Made by a program: the position numbers and the translations under genes. From the NCBI RefSeq assembly GCF_037975245.1, contig NC_092567.1:26208376-26272375 (forward strand): 64,000 nt of DNA. Reading direction: 5' to 3'. Positions 58,960 to 64,000 of this stretch are shown here, piece by piece; the stretch's first letter is position 1; each line of letters begins with the position of its first letter. Origin of the DNA: Apostichopus japonicus (Eukaryota > Echinodermata > Holothuroidea > Aspidochirotida > Stichopodidae). A model generated the notes under the pieces. It was not told the DNA's origin. It saw only the letters and a list, made by a program, of their open reading frames with translations, and did not search any database.

Positions 58960-60236
58960 TTTAAACAAATTTTGTTCCTTAGTTGCAACAATTTTCAATT
59001 GCTAATACCACTCTATACTGTCCTCTCATTTGATGCTTTAAAGCACTGGTACTGACAGTATGAACAGTTCTGAACCTGGTCTGATGTAGAGATATTGATA
59101 CTGCTCATACTTTCATGACAGGTTTGACACGAAAGTATCTAATGGAAATAGTTGTTCCAATGGTACAAATTCATTACTGTCTGGACAACTTTCTAATGCT
59201 AATACCATGCTCTACTGTCCTCGCATATCATGCTTCCAAACACTTGTACTGACAGTATGAACAGTTCCAAACTGTTATCTGGTAGATGGATATTCACCTC
59301 ATGAATATTTATACATGAATATTCATGCATGAATATTCACAATGGATATTCATGATGAATATTCATGGCGTACTGCTAATACTGCCAGTTCAAGTGCTTT
59401 GAAACATAACATGAAAGTACAGTAAATGCAAAACATTTCCAGAATTGTTGTTTTAGCTTTATCTCCATTTTTTTTCTCAAATGATCTGTATTAGCCAAGC
59501 TAACAAATGAAATTATATAAAAAATAAACAAAGATATACATAGAATGCTACATTACAATCAATGGTACTATAGGGGAGATGTCTTCAACAGATATTAAGG
59601 TTTCTTGTTGTAGAGAATTCCTGCCCAAAATTGAAGTTTATATTTCAGCAATCCTCTGGTCTCTAAAAGAACATTTGCCTTTCAAGAAAAATATAAATGA
59701 GCCTCTGTTTGTGTTTTGTGTTAAAGATCACTAAATTCATGTGTCAGACATTGCCCATATCAAAACATTTCCCAATTTTGTCTTCCTCCCATGTATTATG
59801 ATATTGATTAAATATCATTTTAAGTTTTCATGATATTTGCTAAATAATATTATCTGATATATTGATTACGGAATTGTGTGCTAGCTCTCAGAGACCAGAA
59901 ATTCTGTTGTCTAAACAGTATATAACAAAAATTAAAAATTATGGATGCTATGTTATTAAATTTTGGAGTCCATCATTAACCTATTTTTCACAGTCATATA
60001 TTGTGAACCTATTTAAATGAGTAATACTTTCAAACAACTAATCCAAATTCTGATAAAAAAAAATCATAAAATATGCTGCCCACCACCCCCCATTAAGCCC
60101 CTCCCCCTTCCTATCCTAGTAAAGACACTACTATAAGTAAAGATTGACCAAACATAAAGCAAACAATAATTGAGTTGATAAGGACAAGCTTTTTTCTGCT
60201 TCCCACCCCCCTCCCACCCTGCATTATTTCAGCTAT
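58960..60236 (+). other. Non-coding region after the TIF1 gene
   Basis: No gene seen. A roughly 185-bp duplication spans 59005-59275 (actgacagtatgaacagttc twice), followed by palindromic atgaatattcat clusters at 59290-59370. Homopolymer and AT-rich sequence otherwise. Confidence 0.6.
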
Positions 60237-60600
60237 CATATAATAATAATAATAATAGTACGACTTATGATGTGCACACAGCACTCAAAGAATGTTCATG
60301 GCGCAAATGACAATGAGAAATGATACAAATAATACAGAATAATACAAAACAATGACAGAAGAAAAACTTAATGGTACAAGATTATATAAAAGCTTTTGAT
60401 ATTAAGTGGGATTTGATGCTCTTCTTAAAGTTAGAGAGAGTAGATGTTTGTCTGATTTTTAAGGGAAGTTGGTTCCATAAGCGAGGGGCAGAAACAATAA
60501 ATGACCTATCCCCCCAAGAATATGATGATAAGCGACTTTTAGAAACGCCACAAACGAGTAGATTTCACAGCTACTATGGTGAGGACCTGAATACTTAGTT
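60237..60600 (-). mobile_element. LINE 3' end (L2/CR1-like), 5'-truncated
   Basis: The minus strand encodes DRSFIVSAPRLWNQLPLKIR and QTSTLSNFKKSIKSHLISKA, the C-terminal block of L2/CR1-type ORF2. A 3' tail with tgagtgctgtgtgcacatca and an (ATT)n microsatellite at 60240-60258 follow. Related in type to the element at 30138 but not a close copy. Confidence 0.85.
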
Positions 60601-60876
60601 TGATTTAAACAATGTTAATTCAGGAAGCCAAGATATAGCTTACAAAAATAATTTATAAAAATATATAATCATAAGAAAAAAATGTAATAAAATTAGAGAA
60701 TTAATTTCAGCAGTGTTAAATTGTACCATGTACATCTTTGCAACAACACTTAAAAATTAAAATTGATGTACCTTTCTTTAATAACATACTTCTTTATGAA
60801 TGGTGGATCTCTTTACCTAACTTAACTTATAGTAAGAATAAAACTTATAGTTGGAATTTAGAATTTTTCCCCATCA

Positions 60877-61276
60877 CTATGGAAACATTAAAGTGCCATC
60901 AAAATGTTAAGATCATTCCATAAATATTGTAGTAATTTCCAACTAAATGATTAACTGTTTAGTTAGTGTATTAAAAATCTGTAATAAATTGACAACTGCC
61001 TTCAATCTTATTAAGTGAGGAATTCAACATTGTGCTGCAAAATTATTATTTATGAAATGTTATTTGTTGAACAATTTGCAGCAAAATGATGAACTGATCA
61101 CTTAAAATAATAAAAATAATAATAAATCTTGTCAATTCAACATATCCCAACAAATCGATGTATTTTGCTCGCATCAGAATGTCATAATTCCAACATTTTG
61201 CAGGAAAATGATAAATTGCAGCAAAATTGCAGAGAAAGATTTTAATATTTTGATGGTTCCTTAATGTTTCCATATT
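60877..61276 (+). mobile_element. Foldback MITE, relative of the 30967 element
   Basis: tatggaaacattaaagtgcc near 60877 has its inverse (ttccttaatgtttccatatt) near 61255. Internal caacattttgcaggaaaatg palindromes and the terminal gccatcaa are shared with the element at 30967-31443. Confidence 0.75.
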
Positions 61277-61776
61277 TCATAGACAGGCCTATATATGTCT
61301 GTACAGCTACCATTTTCCTTACGATATCGGTATGGAGACTATGCTCCACAGAATGCTGTAACCATGGTTAAAGTGACAAAGTTTATTTACACCTTCCCTC
61401 TCCCCTACCCCACAAATCCATCTGTATAAACTCATATCACTTGATTGGGGAAGTGGGACTTTTTCTTGGGGGGGGGGGGGTTGGGTGGGGGAGATGACCA
61501 TTGGAGGTTATCTTAATTATCTGAAGCCAGTAAAATTTTAAATGAATACCATTGGGCAGTTGTTGGATGATGGATTAACATTGAAGAGATTTATAAATGA
61601 CTTGTAGCAAGTTCTCTATGACATCATTGAGTTGTACCAAAGTCACTTCTTCTATATCTTTAACTTATCACGTTTTGTAATATGATTTGAGGTGATTCAA
61701 GACAGTGATGATAGTCGAAAATATTGGACTTATCGTCAGAATACAGCATCAACCTGATTAAAAGGGTCTTGGAATA

Positions 61777-61990
61777 GGACAATTCATACTGCTAGTACAA
61801 TATTGGTATGATAGGATAATTCATACTGCTAGTACAATATTGGTATGATAGGATAATTCATACTGCTAGTACAATATTGGTATGATAGGATAATTCATAC
61901 TGCTAGTACAATATTGGTATAATATGATAATTCATACTGCTAGTACAATATTGGCATGGTTTTATAAGCATAATTCATACTGCTAGTATA
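61777..61990 (+). repeat. 37-bp tandem repeat, 5-6 copies
   Basis: The unit is ataattcatactgctagtac plus aatattggtatgatagg. The last two copies diverge in the final third. Confidence 0.93.
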
Positions 61991-64000
61991 ATATTGGTAT
62001 TGTTTTATAAGCCATATTATTTGTTCAGTACTCTTTTTCTTCTCTTAGTTCTACTGTGGGAGGAATGGTTTATATTGAGGCATTGCTACCTCTAAAAGGT
62101 CATTTGAGTAAACGGATGGTCAACATCTGAAAACAGTGCGATAAAACTTGCAACCACATGTGTGGGAACTTACAGTTTGTGTGTACTGTGTGGGTTCGCT
62201 CAGTCAGAGAAAGTACCTAATGGTATTTGGTTGGGGTCAAAGGTCACTTGATGTCAACAATTGTTAAAACTCTAAGAAAAGTCTTGAATCAAGGCTGATT
62301 TAATGGGGGGGGGGTGGGGACAACATCTTTGCAACATGTGGTCCTGGTACGGTTTGATCTGTAAAACTGAAGCTGTGTGTAGGTATGTACAGCTGTTTGC
62401 TGGGTGTTTTATGTTGAAAGATTATTATTGCTTGTGTTGTATAGAAAGTTGAAACAATATTAATACTACTTGGAAGGTTGCAGAGGAGAGAGAATGCCGT
62501 GTAAATTGCTCATTGTTTGGACATCTATTTATTAAAACCAGATAAGAGACATCGAGAGACATCTCGATATAGCGGTGAAATACACCAAAGAGGGATTAGT
62601 AAAGCTTAATTTTACCAGACAGAGAAGATAAACAAGAAATGTACACACAATACAGGGGGGGGGGGAAGGGGTTTGAAATATTTCATTGATTTAGATATTG
62701 TTTAGTTTTTGTTGAAATGAATGATCCTCAGTACAGTGATGTGAACTTCAACCCCAAAAGATAACAACAGATTTTTTAGATATAACAAGACAATGTTGAC
62801 TAGATTTGAACTAGTTGTTGTCTTTGCTGTTCCAGTACATTTGTTTACATTTTCTTTGATTAATTTGAGTGTTCTGTATGGTGAGGATAATAATATTTAA
62901 GAAGGTTGGGTTCCAGTCATTTGTTATACATAAATCTATTAGCATACTTAGGGTGAGGGGGAGGGGGGGGGGTTGTGCGTGGAACAGGAGGGCATGAAAG
63001 ATGTTATACACATATGTAAGAAGGGAACCAAAAATTGTGTATACTGGGACACTTTCACGAATTTAATTTATGCATTTACAGGAACTATACAGGAAGTTTA
63101 ATGCGATCGCGAAGTTAGGTAAACTATTCCTGCCTCCGGCACTATTCACTCCGAGACCTTTACGAGTAAAGATCTATTTCATTTTGGCGGAATCTGATTA
63201 AAGTCATCGGGGAATTTGGTAATTGGAGTCTAACACTAAACTACAGAGTAAAATAGATGGTCATCACTATGGGTTCTCTAAATGAAAATTAATGCGCTGT
63301 AGCAACGTGAACTGTATAGCGTAAAGATCTTGCATTCTGATTGCGATGTCAAGTGATAAGTTTTTTTAGTGCATTTAGTGTATATTTTCATTTCTTTTTC
63401 ATTTGAATACATTAACCTGGTCATTTATATGAACTTTCTGTAATCCCGTAGTATTAGTCCTGGGTCTTTGAGTAGGTCCTATACTGCGCTAAAATATTTA
63501 TATGTAACAAGCTATTAAAAACTTGTTTCTAATATTTTTAGTTGATTTTTGTTTTGTAGTGGAATGGATTTTGAGGATTTAACTTGCCTTGTTTTTGCTT
63601 GCTTTTGGTTGACCTGTTTGACCTCTTGAAATGTCAAAGTTCATAGCGTAAGTACCTCCCATCTTTTACAGCGGTATGTTATCTTTCGTTAAATGTTTTC
63701 CTCTCGTTTTCAATAAACATTTTAATTTTCCTTTTTGAATACACCTCAAGCAACCAAGAACAAGACAGAATATCCTTTGTGTAATTATGTAAATAGAATG
63801 TACATGTTTCTGTGATAATGAACCTATTTTATGTAGCATTGATAATAAAATGTGTTAAAAACATAACAATTACATCTGGCTTCTCTCCTTTTCTTTCTGG
63901 TGTATCATCTGGGTTTTATAGTTCTCCATGATGATGGATGGTAGGGGGAATGGGGTGGGGGGTAGGTTTGAGAGCAGGGGAAGTGGATAGGGGTACGGCT
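61991..64000 (+). other. Non-coding 3' flank, no gene recognised
   Basis: AT-rich sequence with G-rich runs (62306, 62657, 62959). aataaa hexamers near 63713 and 63844 could end a very long 3' UTR or an unannotated transcript. No open frame with recognisable features. Confidence 0.5.

Overview
This is eukaryotic nuclear DNA. The genes are split into short exons by AT-rich introns with GT...AG borders, introns reach several kilobases, tandem repeats are abundant, and there are non-LTR retrotransposon tails and small inverted-repeat transposons. The gene set (a DENND2-type DENN protein, ribosomal protein L27a, a TIF1/TRIM24-TRIM33-type protein) is metazoan. The repeat style suggests an invertebrate deuterostome, perhaps an echinoderm, but the species cannot be read from the window alone.

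Layout. (1) 571-21067, plus strand: the last twelve exons of a DENND2-like Rab exchange factor; its 5' part lies before the window. Its introns hold a 27-bp minisatellite, a GT-rich array, tRNA-like SINE remnants and two places where the end of an exon, with its splice donor, was tandemly copied into the following intron. (2) 21068-29200: probable long 3' UTR and intergenic DNA with a LINE relic, an inverted-repeat element and a possible LTR. (3) 29640-33878, plus strand: a four-exon gene for a 330-residue protein I do not recognise, with a probable upstream non-coding exon. Its first coding intron carries a LINE tail, a foldback MITE and a hAT-like MITE. (4) 34820-37656, minus strand: RPL27A, complete, four exons, the first contributing only the ATG. 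(5) 38161-58160, plus strand: a complete 15-exon TIF1-family gene (1132 residues), divergent from RPL27A with 504 bp between the start codons. One of its introns contains a 4.5-kb array of about 174 copies of a 26-bp unit organised in a roughly 678-bp higher-order repeat. (6) 58161-64000: 3' UTR and non-coding DNA with a LINE tail, a second foldback element and small tandem repeats.

Main discovery: between the coiled coil and the PHD-bromodomain module of the TIF1 protein, four consecutive exons, all with phase 0 at both borders, encode about 150 residues that align by eye with the ACID (activator-interacting, PTOV) domain of Mediator subunit MED25 and PTOV1. The result is a RING, B-box, B-box, coiled coil, ACID, PHD, bromodomain protein. 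I know of no described TIF1 with an ACID domain. It would place a Mediator-type activator-binding fold in a chromatin-reading E3 ligase.

All exon coordinates were derived by hand from splice signals, reading-frame continuity and remembered family features. Summed exon lengths are multiples of three in all four genes: 1551 nt in window for DENND2, 993 for the unknown gene, 435 for RPL27A and 3399 for TIF1.
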